A stretch of 34,050 bases of DNA, taken from the NCBI GenBank assembly GCA_044226685.1, contig JBGAGP010000034.1, forward strand, positions 1-34,050. Direction: 5' to 3'. Shown piece after piece: positions 1 to 7,645 of this stretch. A model generated the notes under the pieces. The model did no database searches. It saw only the letters and a program-made list of their open reading frames with translations, and was not told the origin of the DNA. Positions within the stretch are counted from its first letter, which is position 1. Every line of letters starts with the position of its first letter. The translations under genes and the position numbers were made by a program. This stretch comes from Dongia_A sp044226685. Its GTDB lineage: Bacteria > Pseudomonadota > Alphaproteobacteria > Dongiales > Dongiaceae.

Positions 1-294
1 CCAGCCAACGGCAAGGCCGGCGACCGGGTGCGCTACTTCATCAAGCATGAGGACCTGGAGATCATGCCCGCCGCGGCCAACGGCCATGTGGCGAACGATT
101 TGAACCAGATTGCCGGCACGCTGCGCGACATCATCTTCAAGGGCCAGACCGCCAACTACATCATCGCCCTGCCCCAGGGCAGCGACCTGGTGGTGAGCGA
201 CACGCCGCGCACCATCGCCCTCAAGCCCAGCGATCCGGTGGTCGTGCGCTGGCCGGCCGGCAGCGGCTCCTGCTTCGCGGCGGAAGGCGCCTGA
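1..294 (+). CDS. ABC transporter ATP-binding protein, C-terminal part (PotA-like), cut by window edge
   Basis: Only the last 97 residues are present; the reading frame is open from base 1. The piece looks like the C-terminal TOBE-type regulatory domain of spermidine/putrescine/iron-type importer ATPases, with short beta-rich stretches such as RVRYFIKHEDLEI and the typical ending IALKPSDPVVVRW. The Walker motifs lie outside the window. It is followed after 6 bases by two inner-membrane permeases on the same strand, so it would be the cytoplasmic motor of that importer. Identification rests on both the domain pattern and the context. The substrate cannot be read from this domain. Confidence 0.85.
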   Translation, partial: PANGKAGDRVRYFIKHEDLEIMPAAANGHVANDLNQIAGTLRDIIFKGQTANYIIALPQGSDLVVSDTPRTIALKPSDPVVVRWPAGSGSCFAAEGA

Positions 295-300
295 GCGGTC

Positions 301-1200
301 ATGGCCGAGGGCGCGTCGGGACTGCGATCGGGCAAAAGGCTGCATCCGGAGCTGCGCTTCCTCGGCCTCGCCGGGCCGGGTGCGGCCTTCATCGTCATCT
401 CGCTGCTGCTGCCGCTGCTCTCCATCGTGGTGTTCAGCTTCTGGCGCACCGAGAGCTATGAGCTCTACGCCGACTGGAACCTGGACAATTACCGCGTCCT
501 GCTGGGCGAGGCGGCCTATCGCACTTTCTTCCTGCGCTCGCTGGTCACGGCGGCGATCGTGACCGCGATCTGCCTGGTCTGCGGCTGGCCGGTCGCCTAT
601 TTCATCGCCCGCTGGGGCGGCCGCTACCGGCTGCTGCTGGTGCTGCTGCTCGCCGCCCCCTTCTTCACCGGCGCCATCCTGCGCATCACCGCCCTGCAGG
701 GCCTGTTCGGGCCGATCGGCCTGGTCAACATGACCCTGACGACCCTGGGGCTGCCGCCGATCGAGGCGCTGATGTATACCCAGCTCGCCTCCGGCCTGGG
801 CCTGGTCTACCTCTTCATCTCCTTCATGGTGACGGCGATCTACCTGTCGCTGGTCAACTTCAATTTCGAGCTGCTGGAAGTCGCCAAGATCAACGGCGCC
901 AAGCCGTGGCGCGCCTTCCTCGAGATCACCTGGCCGCTGAACTGGATCGGCACCGCCATCGGCATCGTGCTGGTGTTCATTCCCTGCCTCGCCAATGTGG
1001 TGACGCCGCGCTTCCTCGGCGGGCCGAACGCGACCTCCTTCGGCATGAGCCTGTCGCAGCAATTCGGCGAAACCGGCACCTGGGCCCTGGGCTCGGCCAT
1101 GGGCGTGTTCCTGTTCCTGGCGTCCTTCGCCGTGATCCTGGCGATCTGGCCGACCATCAGGCTGAAGCGCAGCGGCTTCACCGGCGCGGTGCAGCAATGA
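301..1200 (+). CDS. ABC transporter permease, PotB-like
   Basis: 299 residues, six or so hydrophobic segments. The first membrane span begins near residue 22. The cytoplasmic EAA loop that docks on the ATPase is visible in the second half (EVAKINGAKPWRAFLEITWPL). Length and order match the first permease of polyamine/iron/phosphonate-type importers. The ATG at 301 follows the ATPase stop by 6 bases, and the gene ends in an ATGA overlap with the second permease, so the three are one operon and probably translationally coupled. It would form the inner-membrane channel together with the next gene. The periplasmic partner is probably the binding protein at 4736-5854. Confidence 0.93.
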   Translation: MAEGASGLRSGKRLHPELRFLGLAGPGAAFIVISLLLPLLSIVVFSFWRTESYELYADWNLDNYRVLLGEAAYRTFFLRSLVTAAIVTAICLVCGWPVAYFIARWGGRYRLLLVLLLAAPFFTGAILRITALQGLFGPIGLVNMTLTTLGLPPIEALMYTQLASGLGLVYLFISFMVTAIYLSLVNFNFELLEVAKINGAKPWRAFLEITWPLNWIGTAIGIVLVFIPCLANVVTPRFLGGPNATSFGMSLSQQFGETGTWALGSAMGVFLFLASFAVILAIWPTIRLKRSGFTGAVQQ

Positions 1201-2015
1201 TGCTCGCCGGACGCCGCATCGCCCCCGCCGCCATTGTCCTGGCGCTGGCGCTCGCCCTGCTCTACGTCTTCCTCTACGCGCCGATCCTCTACGTGATCTA
1301 CACGTCCTTCGCCGCCGACATCGTCTGGCCGTTCCCGCCGAGCTTCACCCTTGCCGCCTACACCGACCTGTTCGACAGCTCGCTCTATGGCGAGGCGCTG
1401 TCGAACAGCCTGAAGCTCGCCTTCGGCAGCGCGATCATCTCCACCTTCCTGGCGGCGGGCGGCGCCATCGCGGTGCTGCGCTACCGCTCGCGCCGGCGCG
1501 GCCTGGTGCTGTTCCTGTTCATCGCGCCGCTGTTCGTCGCCGACCTGCTGATCGGCATCTCGATCCTGGCCTTCAACGCGCGGGTGCTGGGCCTGCCGGG
1601 CAACCTGTTCTCGGCCATGGCGGCCAATGCGGTGCAGGGCACGTCCTTCGGCTTCCTCATCATCCTGGCGCAGCTGGTGCGCTACAACTGGAGCATGGAC
1701 GACGCGGCAATGGTGTTCGGCGCCGGACCCTTACGCTGCTTCGCCGAGGTGACGCTGCCGACCATCTGGCCGTCGCTGTTCGGCGCCTTCCTGATCGCCT
1801 TCATCCTGGCCTTCAACAACCTGGAGATCAGCTTCTACAACCTCGGCGCCATTCCGACCCTGCCCTCGGTGGCCTGGGGGTCGCTGCGCTTCGGATTGGG
1901 ACCGGAGCTGTTCGCGCTCGCCGCCCTGGTCAACGCCTTCGTCTTCGTCATCTTCGCGGTGATGTACGGATTGATGAAGACCGGCCTGGTGAAGTTCGGC
2001 TATCGCGGGCAGTGA
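1197..2015 (+). CDS. ABC transporter permease, PotC-like
   Basis: 272 residues. The start is the ATG at 1197, which overlaps the stop of the upstream permease (ATGA); the longer open frame upstream only shadows that gene. It shows an N-terminal membrane span followed by about five more. The EAA loop is DDAAMVFGAGPLRCFAEVTLP, in the usual place about 90 residues from the C-terminus. It is the second channel subunit of a binding-protein-dependent importer, paired with the preceding PotB-like protein. A perfect GC hairpin begins 6 bases after the stop and may end the transcript, although no T-run follows it. Confidence 0.93.
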   Translation: MMLAGRRIAPAAIVLALALALLYVFLYAPILYVIYTSFAADIVWPFPPSFTLAAYTDLFDSSLYGEALSNSLKLAFGSAIISTFLAAGGAIAVLRYRSRRRGLVLFLFIAPLFVADLLIGISILAFNARVLGLPGNLFSAMAANAVQGTSFGFLIILAQLVRYNWSMDDAAMVFGAGPLRCFAEVTLPTIWPSLFGAFLIAFILAFNNLEISFYNLGAIPTLPSVAWGSLRFGLGPELFALAALVNAFVFVIFAVMYGLMKTGLVKFGYRGQ

Positions 2016-2018
2016 CCA

Positions 2019-2130
2019 ACCCCTCCCCCGGAACGGGGGAGGGTGAAGGGAGGGGGCGGCCGCGCCCCGGTGTCCATCAATCTTCGCTCGCTGCCGCCAC
2101 CCCAACCCTCCCCCGTTTCGGGAGAGGGAG
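2019..2130. repeat. Paired palindromic intergenic repeat, family B
   Basis: Two CCCTCCCCCG-type hairpins lie at 2021-2043 (perfect 10-bp stem, 3-nt loop) and 2106-2128 (one mismatch). Between them is a stretch including a CACCCCAACCCTC segment. The same arrangement recurs at 23636-23800, including the GCTGCC..CACCCCAACCC flank, so this is a dispersed repeat. It fills the space between the convergent ends of the second permease and the DeoR gene and could act as a bidirectional transcription end, but there is no T-tract. Confidence 0.75.
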
Positions 2131-2907
2131 TCAGAAGGCATTCGCCAGGTGCACCTGAACCTTGGCGCGGGCGAGGGCGTGGCCGAGTTCGCCGCCAGGC
2201 GCCGTATCGCTGATCAGGTGACGCAGGTCCTTCAGCGGACAGACGATCTCGAAGCCACGGCGGTCGAACTTTCCGTGGTCAAGCAGCAGCATCGGCACCT
2301 CGGCCCGGCGCAGCATGGCGCGTTTCACCGCGGCGGCGGCGGTGTTCGCCTCGCTCACCCCTTCGGCGGTGAGGCCGCTGGCGCCGATGAAGGAACGGCT
2401 GACATGGAAGCGGTTGATGAAGTCCACCGTGTCGGTGCCGGTCACCCCGCCTTCCTGCGGATCATGGCGGCCCGGGCAGACATGGATGGCGATGCGCGGA
2501 TTGGTGCCCAGCGCCATCGCCACTGCGTAGCAATTGGTGACGACGGTCAGCTCCTTGTCGGCCAGCGCCAGGCGGCGGGCCAGATGCAGGGTGGTCGACC
2601 CGGCGTCGATCATGACGATCTCGCGCGCGCGGACAAATTGCTCGGCGAGGCCGCCGATGCGCTCGCGCTCCGCCACCATCAGGTTGTCGCGCTCCATCCA
2701 GCCCGGCTCGACGCCGAGTTGCGATACCACCGCGCCGCCATAGGTGCGCATGATGAGGCCGTCTTCGGCCATCTCCTCGAGATCGCGCCGGATGGTCTCG
2801 GTGGAGACGCGGAAACTCTCGGCCAGTTCCGGGATGCGGATGGCGGAGGAGAGCCGGAGCTCGGCCAGGATGCGGTCCTGGCGTTCCTTTTTCTTCGCGC
2901 GTTTCAT
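2131..2907 (-). CDS. DeoR/GlpR-family transcriptional regulator
   Basis: 258 residues. The ATG at 2907 (MKRAKKKERQDRILAEL) is chosen because it opens the usual DeoR N-terminus; the frame extends further upstream but that extension reads as noncoding. Residues about 10-60 form the winged helix-turn-helix, with RIPELAESFRVSTETIRRDL as recognition region and the family signature IRRDLEEMAEDGLIMRTYGGAV. The rest is the sugar-phosphate-sensing ISOCOT-type domain (MIDAGSTTLHLARRL, VVTNCYAVA, FIGASGLTAEGVSEAN). DeoR proteins usually repress sugar or polyol catabolic operons and are released by a phosphorylated intermediate. It follows the HAD and barrel genes on the same strand and probably acts on the half-site array at 4535-4605. 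Confidence 0.93.
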   Translation of the reverse strand: MKRAKKKERQDRILAELRLSSAIRIPELAESFRVSTETIRRDLEEMAEDGLIMRTYGGAVVSQLGVEPGWMERDNLMVAERERIGGLAEQFVRAREIVMIDAGSTTLHLARRLALADKELTVVTNCYAVAMALGTNPRIAIHVCPGRHDPQEGGVTGTDTVDFINRFHVSRSFIGASGLTAEGVSEANTAAAAVKRAMLRRAEVPMLLLDHGKFDRRGFEIVCPLKDLRHLISDTAPGGELGHALARAKVQVHLANAF

Positions 2908-3014
2908 GCCGTTCCGGTTCGTGTCTGCCGAAGGCGCGCCGGGGCGGGGGCCGAAATTGCATCCCGCCGGCGCGGTAACCCCGCCACCGATCCATTGCCG
3001 GGGGAATCGCTCCC

Positions 3015-3830
3015 CTAGCGCGCCGCGAGCAGCGCTTCCGCCACTTCCAGGAAGCCCTGGCCACCCCTGCCCCGGGTCACCCAATGCGGCTCCGCCGCCA
3101 GGCGGCCGCGATAATCGAGCACGTTGGCGACGCCGATGGCGTTGGGAAAGAAGGCGAACATCGGCGCGTCGTTCGGCGAATCGCCGACATAGACGATGCG
3201 CGCCTTTTCCGCCTCCATGTCGATGTGGAAGATCTCGTCGAACAGGTGGCGGCTCATGCTGAGCTTGTCGTACTGGCCGAACCAGCCGTTGACGTGGATC
3301 GAGCTGATCTTGGCGGTGGCGCCCTGCTGCTGGAACAGCTCGACGATGCGGTCGACGTCGTCGCGGCCGAGTTCCGGCACATCCTCGCGGAAATCGACCG
3401 CCAGGTCGGCCTCGCGATAGGCCTGGTCGGAGGCGACGGCCGCCCCCGGCACGTCACGGGTGATGACGGTGGCGAGGTCGGCCAGCTTCTTGCCGTCGCG
3501 CGCCCGTTCCGCGGCGCTCTTGGCGTAGCGGCGGATCATGCGCCGCGCTTTCTCGTCGTAGCGGAAATAGAAGGCGCCGTTCTCGCCCACCACGCCGTCG
3601 ACCGGCCAGAAACGGGCGATCATGTCGCACCAGCCGGCCGGCCGCCCCGTCACCGGGATGACGATGAAGCCGGCCTGCTTCAGCCGCTCCAGGGCCTGAT
3701 AGGCGGCGGCGGTGAGCTTGCCGTCATCGGTCAGCGTGTCGTCGATGTCGGTCAGCACCGCGCGCACGGCGCGGCGCTGCTCCGCATCGAAGCGCGCCAG
3801 GGGCAGCAGCGTGGGGAGCGCGTCGGCCAT
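3015..3830 (-). CDS. HAD-superfamily (IIB type) sugar-phosphate phosphatase
   Basis: 271 residues from the ATG at 3830. HAD motif I is DIDDTLT at residues 28-34 with the nucleophile and acid/base Asp at 28 and 30. Motif II is the Thr in VIPVTGRP near residue 60. The large cap domain follows, and motif IV is GDSPNDAPMF towards the C-terminus. The cap type and spacing resemble sucrose-phosphate and mannosyl-3-phosphoglycerate phosphatases and Cof-like enzymes, so a small phosphorylated sugar or polyol is the likely substrate. The start lies 2 bases after the stop of the TIM-barrel gene, so the two are co-transcribed, with the DeoR gene downstream. The exact substrate is unknown. Confidence 0.88.
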   Translation of the reverse strand: MADALPTLLPLARFDAEQRRAVRAVLTDIDDTLTDDGKLTAAAYQALERLKQAGFIVIPVTGRPAGWCDMIARFWPVDGVVGENGAFYFRYDEKARRMIRRYAKSAAERARDGKKLADLATVITRDVPGAAVASDQAYREADLAVDFREDVPELGRDDVDRIVELFQQQGATAKISSIHVNGWFGQYDKLSMSRHLFDEIFHIDMEAEKARIVYVGDSPNDAPMFAFFPNAIGVANVLDYRGRLAAEPHWVTRGRGGQGFLEVAEALLAAR

Positions 3831-3832
3831 GC

Positions 3833-4510
3833 TCAGCCCGCGCAATCGGCCTGGATCGCGGCGAGTTGCGACAGCAGGTGGCCGCGATCCGGCGCGTAGG
3901 AGCCGTCGAAGGCCGCCGAGCCGATGGTGAAGGCATCCGCACCGGCCTTCCGCAGGTCGTTGATCTGCTTGGCGGTCGAAACGCTGCCGGCGACGATCAG
4001 GTATTTGCCGGCGCCCAATCCGCGGCGCGCCGCCTTCACCAGGTCGAGCGGCTCGGCCGCCGTGGCCCGGTAGGCCAGCAGGTCGGTGCCGGCGCAGCCC
4101 TTCTCGACGAAGCGGCGGCAATGCTGCTCCACCTGGTCCGGCCGGCCGCCGAGCTTGGTCGGATGGCCGGTGGGAAAGCCGCAGAACGGGTAGTACTCCA
4201 TCTTGGTGCCCTTGATGATGCCCTGCACCGCCTCGACATCCGTGCCGCCGAGCAGGCGGTCGATGCCGAGTTCCACCGCGACGCGGGCCGAGTTCAGGCA
4301 GGCCTCCGGCGTCGTGCTCACCACTTCCATGTAGGTGATGGCCCCGGCGGCGCGGATCCGCTCGGCCAGCTTGTGCAGGATGGCCGGCGGCACGCCGACA
4401 TCCTTGAACCCGACATGCTTCAGTTTCGCCGGCGCGATCAGGTCCATGACCTCCAGGCAATCGGCAATCGTGCGGTCCTGGCGCGTGAGCATGAAGATGA
4501 AATCCAACAC
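3833..4510 (-). CDS. TIM-barrel phosphate-binding protein, function unknown
   Basis: 225 residues. Starts at GTG 4510, supported by AAGGGG five bases or so upstream; ATG 4492 is an alternative. The pattern of strands and helices fits a single beta/alpha barrel, and the end has a typical phosphate-binding pair of loops (VAGSVSTAKQINDL, then AGADAFTIGSAAF), as in the HisA/TrpF/aldolase superfamily. GFKDVG near residue 35 is a plausible strand-2 motif. I do not recognise a named family; an aldolase or epimerase acting on a phosphorylated sugar would fit its operon with a HAD phosphatase, a DeoR regulator and a nearby importer. First gene of the minus-strand unit, transcribed from the shared control region at 4511-4735. 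Confidence 0.8.
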   Translation of the reverse strand: MLDFIFMLTRQDRTIADCLEVMDLIAPAKLKHVGFKDVGVPPAILHKLAERIRAAGAITYMEVVSTTPEACLNSARVAVELGIDRLLGGTDVEAVQGIIKGTKMEYYPFCGFPTGHPTKLGGRPDQVEQHCRRFVEKGCAGTDLLAYRATAAEPLDLVKAARRGLGAGKYLIVAGSVSTAKQINDLRKAGADAFTIGSAAFDGSYAPDRGHLLSQLAAIQADCAG

Positions 4511-4534
4511 CTATCCCCTTCTCTCGATGACATT

Positions 4535-4605
4535 AATGTTGCAGACGCAACATTATTCTTTTTTGAAGTGTTGGAATATACAGACATTCTTGTTGAGTTA
4601 CAACA
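4535..4605. promoter_or_regulatory. Putative operator array for the DeoR regulator in a divergent promoter region
   Basis: In an AT-rich island between divergent genes there are five copies of the pentamer TGTTG or its complement CAACA: TGTTG at 4537, CAACA at 4548, TGTTG at 4569, TGTTG at 4591, CAACA at 4601. The first pair lies in a perfect 8-bp inverted repeat (AATGTTGC / GCAACATT, 4535-4554, 4-nt spacer); the last pair is a 5-bp inverted repeat. Start-to-start distances are 11, 21, 22 and 10 bases, close to whole helical turns. Binding by the DeoR protein at 2131-2907 is inferred from neighbourhood only. Confidence 0.6.
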
Positions 4606-4735
4606 TTCCCACTGCTAGCGTCCGAGGGGTCCGCAGCTGGCTCCACAGGATCCAGCGAGGCGGAAAATCGGCGCGGAAATTTTTTGCCGGCGCCGGCGAA
4701 CGGGTCCGAGCGGGCCCTTGAGGAAGAGGGGAAGC

Positions 4736-5854
4736 ATGATGAGGAAGACGTCTGCGTATCGGGCGGGACTGTGCCTGGTCTCCGCCCTGGCGCTGCTGGG
4801 CAACGCCGCGGCCGCCAGCGCCGAATCCATGGAAGAGCTGATCGAGGGCGCCAAGAAGGAAGGCGAGCTCACCATCATCGCCGTGCCGCACGACTGGTGC
4901 AAATACGGCGACTCGATCGAGCTGTTCAAGAAGAAGTATCCGTTCCTGAAACTGAACGAACTCAATCCCGACGCCGGATCGGGCGACGAGATCGAGGCGA
5001 TCAAGGCCAACAAGGACAACAAGGGCCCGCAGAATCCCGACGTCATCGATGTCGGCCTGTCCTTCGGCCCGTCCTCGAAGAAGGACGGCCTGCTGCAGCC
5101 CTACAAGGTCTCCACCTGGGACAGCATCCCCGAGGGCCGCAAGGATCCCGAGGGCTACTGGTACGGCAATTACTACGGCGTGCTCGCCTTCGAGGTGAAC
5201 ACCGACCTGATCCCCAACCCGCCGCAGGACTGGCCCGATCTGCTGAAGCCGGAATTCAAGAACTCGGTGGCGCTGGACGGCGATCCGCGCTCGTCCAACG
5301 AATCGATCCAGAGCGTCTTCGCCTCGGGCCTGTCGGCCACCGGCGGCGATGCCGACAAGGCGCCGGAGGCCGGGCTCAACTTCTTCGCCGAGCTCAACAA
5401 GAGCGGCAATTTCGTGCCGGTCAGCGGCGGCGCCTCGTCGCTGGCCCAGGGTGCCACGCCGATCGTCATGCGCTGGGACTACCTGGCGCTCGGCGACCGC
5501 GACACGCTGAACGGCAACCCGCCGGTGCAGGTCGTGGTGCCGAAGACCGGCATCGTCGCCGGCGTGTACGTCTCGGCGATCAGCGCCTACGCGCCGCATC
5601 CGAACGCGGCGAAGCTGTGGATGGAGCATCTCTATTCCGACGAATCGCAGCTGATCTGGCTCAGCGGCTATTGCCACCCGATCCGCTTCCTCGACCTGGT
5701 GAAGAACGGCAAGGTGCCGCAGGAGATGCTGGACAAGCTGCCGCCGGCCGACGCCTACGACAAGGCACTGTTCCCGCCGCTCGAGGTGCAGGCCAAGGCC
5801 AAGGAAACCATCACCAAGCAGTGGGACAGCGTGGTCGGCGTCAACATCCAGTAA
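4736..5854 (+). CDS. ABC transporter periplasmic substrate-binding protein
   Basis: 372 residues from the ATG at 4736, preceded by GAGGAAGAGGGGAAG; an upstream TTG at 4718 is less likely. A Sec signal peptide spans residues 1-29 (MMRKTS, hydrophobic core, cleavage after AAAASA). The mature start, ESMEELIEGAKKEGELTII, is typical of the family 1/iron-type extracellular binding proteins that partner PotBC-like permeases, and the length fits. The permeases and ATPase lie 2.7 kb upstream on the same strand, separated by the minus-strand regulator unit. Related binding proteins take Fe3+, polyamines, phosphonates or, as with AfuA, sugar phosphates. The catabolic neighbours favour a phosphorylated compound, but this is inference. 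A strong terminator follows. Confidence 0.92.
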   Translation: MMRKTSAYRAGLCLVSALALLGNAAAASAESMEELIEGAKKEGELTIIAVPHDWCKYGDSIELFKKKYPFLKLNELNPDAGSGDEIEAIKANKDNKGPQNPDVIDVGLSFGPSSKKDGLLQPYKVSTWDSIPEGRKDPEGYWYGNYYGVLAFEVNTDLIPNPPQDWPDLLKPEFKNSVALDGDPRSSNESIQSVFASGLSATGGDADKAPEAGLNFFAELNKSGNFVPVSGGASSLAQGATPIVMRWDYLALGDRDTLNGNPPVQVVVPKTGIVAGVYVSAISAYAPHPNAAKLWMEHLYSDESQLIWLSGYCHPIRFLDLVKNGKVPQEMLDKLPPADAYDKALFPPLEVQAKAKETITKQWDSVVGVNIQ

Positions 5855-5878
5855 CGGGCTTTTCCTCTCCGTCACCTT

Positions 5879-5905
5879 GGGGCCCTTCGCGGGCCCCATT
5901 TTTTT
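5879..5905 (+). terminator. Rho-independent terminator after the binding-protein gene
   Basis: Perfect stem GGGGCCC (5879-5885) and GGGCCCC (5891-5897) with loop TTCGC, followed by ATTTTTTT to 5905. It begins 24 bases after the stop of the binding-protein gene and ends 9 bases before the stop of the convergent Crp-type gene. Confidence 0.92.
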
Positions 5906-5913
5906 GCCTGGGC

Positions 5914-6696
5914 TCAGCCGCGCCGCGCGCGGCGCGGCTCGGTGTCCGCGGCATCGCCGGGATAGACGCCGCGCAAGACCTCGTCGAAGTGACGACGCAC
6001 CGATTCGTTGCAGCCGCAGGCCCTGGCGCGCAGGCCGTCCGTGTCCGCGACCTGGATGGCGCCGCGCCGGGTCCGCAGCAGGTTCTGCGCCTTCAGCGAC
6101 TGGACGACCCGGCTGATGTAGGAGCGGCCGACCCCGAGCATGGAGGCCAGCTGCTCCTGGGTCAGCGGCACCTCGTGATCGCCGGTGCGGTCGAGCGCCG
6201 CCAGGATCCATTTCGCCGTGCGCTGCTCGATCGAGTGCGCGGCATTGCAGGCGACCGCCTGGAACACCTGCGCCATCACGCAATCGGCGTAGCGGGCGAA
6301 GAGATGATGCAGGGTCGCCGAGCGTGCCTTCGCCGCGTCGAGCTCGCGCAGCTCGATCCGCAACAGCAGGCCCGGGAACTGCACCATGGCGCGGGAATAG
6401 GCCGGCAACCGGCCCTGGCTGACGACGCCGCCCACGGCGCCTTCGCGCCCGATCAGCGCGGTCTCGACGCCGCGCCCGTCCTCCAGCATCACCACGAACG
6501 AGAGCAGCGAGGGTCCGCAGGGGAAATACGCGTGGCGCACGTCGTCGCCAGGCTCGAACAGGACATCGCCGGCATTGACCTGGACCGGATCGAGATGCGG
6601 CTGGAGAAGGGCGAGGTCGGCCGGCCGCAGGGCGCGCAGCAGGTTGTTCGCCAACGCGGTCTCGCCGCCGCCGATCTGTTCGAGATTCCGGGTCAT
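5914..6696 (-). CDS. Crp/Fnr-family transcriptional regulator
   Basis: 260 residues from the ATG at 6696. Residues about 20-130 form a cyclic-nucleotide-binding-like beta-roll (VNAGDVLFEPGDDVRHAYFPCGPSL). A long dimer helix follows, then a winged helix-turn-helix near residues 175-215 (VPLTQEQLASMLGVGRSYISRVVQSLKAQNLL). There are no N-terminal cysteines for an Fe-S cluster, so it is not an oxygen-sensing FNR, and the cAMP-contact motif is not conserved. The effector is unknown. The C-terminus runs about 25 residues past the wing and carries CGC. It is divergent from the HWE kinase gene and convergent with the binding-protein gene. Confidence 0.92.
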   Translation of the reverse strand: MTRNLEQIGGGETALANNLLRALRPADLALLQPHLDPVQVNAGDVLFEPGDDVRHAYFPCGPSLLSFVVMLEDGRGVETALIGREGAVGGVVSQGRLPAYSRAMVQFPGLLLRIELRELDAAKARSATLHHLFARYADCVMAQVFQAVACNAAHSIEQRTAKWILAALDRTGDHEVPLTQEQLASMLGVGRSYISRVVQSLKAQNLLRTRRGAIQVADTDGLRARACGCNESVRRHFDEVLRGVYPGDAADTEPRRARRG

Positions 6697-6811
6697 CGCG
6701 GCAGTTCCCTCGACCTGTCCGCCCTTTGCCGCGCCACCATATCCGCTTTGTCCTTGTGTGCACTAGTAGGCAGACGGCTTGGCCGGCGGCGCCTAGTGTC
6801 GCGCCGAACCG

Positions 6812-7507
6812 GTGAGAGGCGCTGCGAGATTGACCCAGACGACGGATGGCGGCCACGCAGGCGCCGGAGCGAGTGCCGGAACAGGCATTTGCGATGGCGA
6901 CTTACCCGGACTGGTCGCCAGCGAGCTGGCGCACCGGCTCAAGAACATCTTTGGTGTGATCACCGGTCTGATCGCCGTCTCGGCGAAAGCCGAACCGGCG
7001 GCGGCCGAATTCGCCCAGGCGCTCATCGCGCGCATCGGCGCGCTGGCGCGCGCCCACGAACAGCTGCAGCCGCCTGGCCCGGATGCGGCGGCGCGGCGGG
7101 AGCAGACCATGCAGGGCCTGCTGCTCGGCCTGCTGGCGCCCTATGCGATCGATCTGCCGGGGCGCATCACCGTCGGCGGCGTCGATGCCGCGATCGGCCC
7201 GCGTTCGGCCATCGCGCTGTCGCTGATCGTGCATGAATGGGCGACCAACGCGATCAAATACGGCGCGCTGTCGCTGCCCGAGGGGCGGGTCGTCATCGAC
7301 GGCCGCAACCGCGGCGAATCCTACGAGCTGATCTGGCACGAACGCGACGGGCCGCACCTGGCGGGAGCCCCCCATCACAAGGGCATCGGCTCCGACCTCT
7401 CCGACCGCATCGCCGCCGCGCAGCTGCAGACAACCATCATCCGCGACTGGGCACCGCACGGCCTGACTCTGCGGCTGGCCGTGCCGGGCGATCTGCTGTC
7501 GGAATAG
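6812..7507 (+). CDS. Orphan HWE/HisKA2-type sensor histidine kinase
   Basis: 231 residues if started at GTG 6812; TTG 6830 is possible. The H-box ELAHRLKNIFGVITGL places the phosphoacceptor His at residue 41. The N-box HEWATNAIKYGALS and the W-x-E motif in IWHERDGP are the HWE-family signature. A G-box-like GIGSDL follows. The protein is almost only kinase core: no PAS, GAF, receiver or membrane segment precedes the H-box. Many alphaproteobacterial HWE kinases feed the PhyR general stress response, but no phyR or response regulator is present here. The substrate and signal are unknown; input may come from a partner protein. Confidence 0.87.
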   Translation: MRGAARLTQTTDGGHAGAGASAGTGICDGDLPGLVASELAHRLKNIFGVITGLIAVSAKAEPAAAEFAQALIARIGALARAHEQLQPPGPDAAARREQTMQGLLLGLLAPYAIDLPGRITVGGVDAAIGPRSAIALSLIVHEWATNAIKYGALSLPEGRVVIDGRNRGESYELIWHERDGPHLAGAPHHKGIGSDLSDRIAAAQLQTTIIRDWAPHGLTLRLAVPGDLLSE

Positions 7508-7535
7508 CGGGGCGCGTCGGCCCTGGCGCCCAACC

Positions 7536-7568
7536 GTGGCGCTCCCGTGGTGCCCCCGTGGTGCCCCT
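7536..7568. repeat. Three 11-bp tandem repeats at the 3' end of tRNA-Leu
   Basis: Units GTGGCGCTCCC (7536), GTGGTGCCCCC (7547) and GTGGTGCCCCT (7558) lie head to tail. The last is the end of the tRNA-Leu acceptor arm with its encoded CCA, so on the minus strand the tRNA 3' end is followed by two further degenerate copies of the GGGGCACCAC end. Confidence 0.8.
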
Positions 7569-7645
7569 GGCCGGACTCGAACCAGCACTTCCTTGCGGAA
7601 ACCTGATTTTGAGTCAGGCGCGTCTACCAATTCCGCCACAGGGGC
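7559..7645 (-). tRNA. tRNA-Leu(CAA)
   Basis: Read on the minus strand, the acceptor stem is GCCCCTG paired with CAGGGGC, then A and an encoded CCA. The D-arm region is GCGGAATTGGTAGACGC, typical of leucine tRNAs. The anticodon loop CTCAAAA sits in a CCTGA/TCAGG stem and gives anticodon CAA, which reads UUG. A class II long variable arm (TTTCCGCAAGGAAG) and the T-arm loop TTCGAGT follow. It is 87 bases with CCA, intact. Confidence 0.97.

Noticed and set aside
5914..6696. Oxygen-sensing FNR-type identity
   Set aside because: No N-terminal cysteine cluster; the C-terminal CGC alone is not an FNR site.
4598..6856. Long minus-strand frame across the binding-protein and Crp genes
   Set aside because: It overlaps two well-supported genes and a strong terminator and lacks known domains.
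7559..7645. Genomic island at tRNA-Leu
   Set aside because: No integrase, no second full copy of the tRNA end and no change in composition; only the short 11-bp copies are present.
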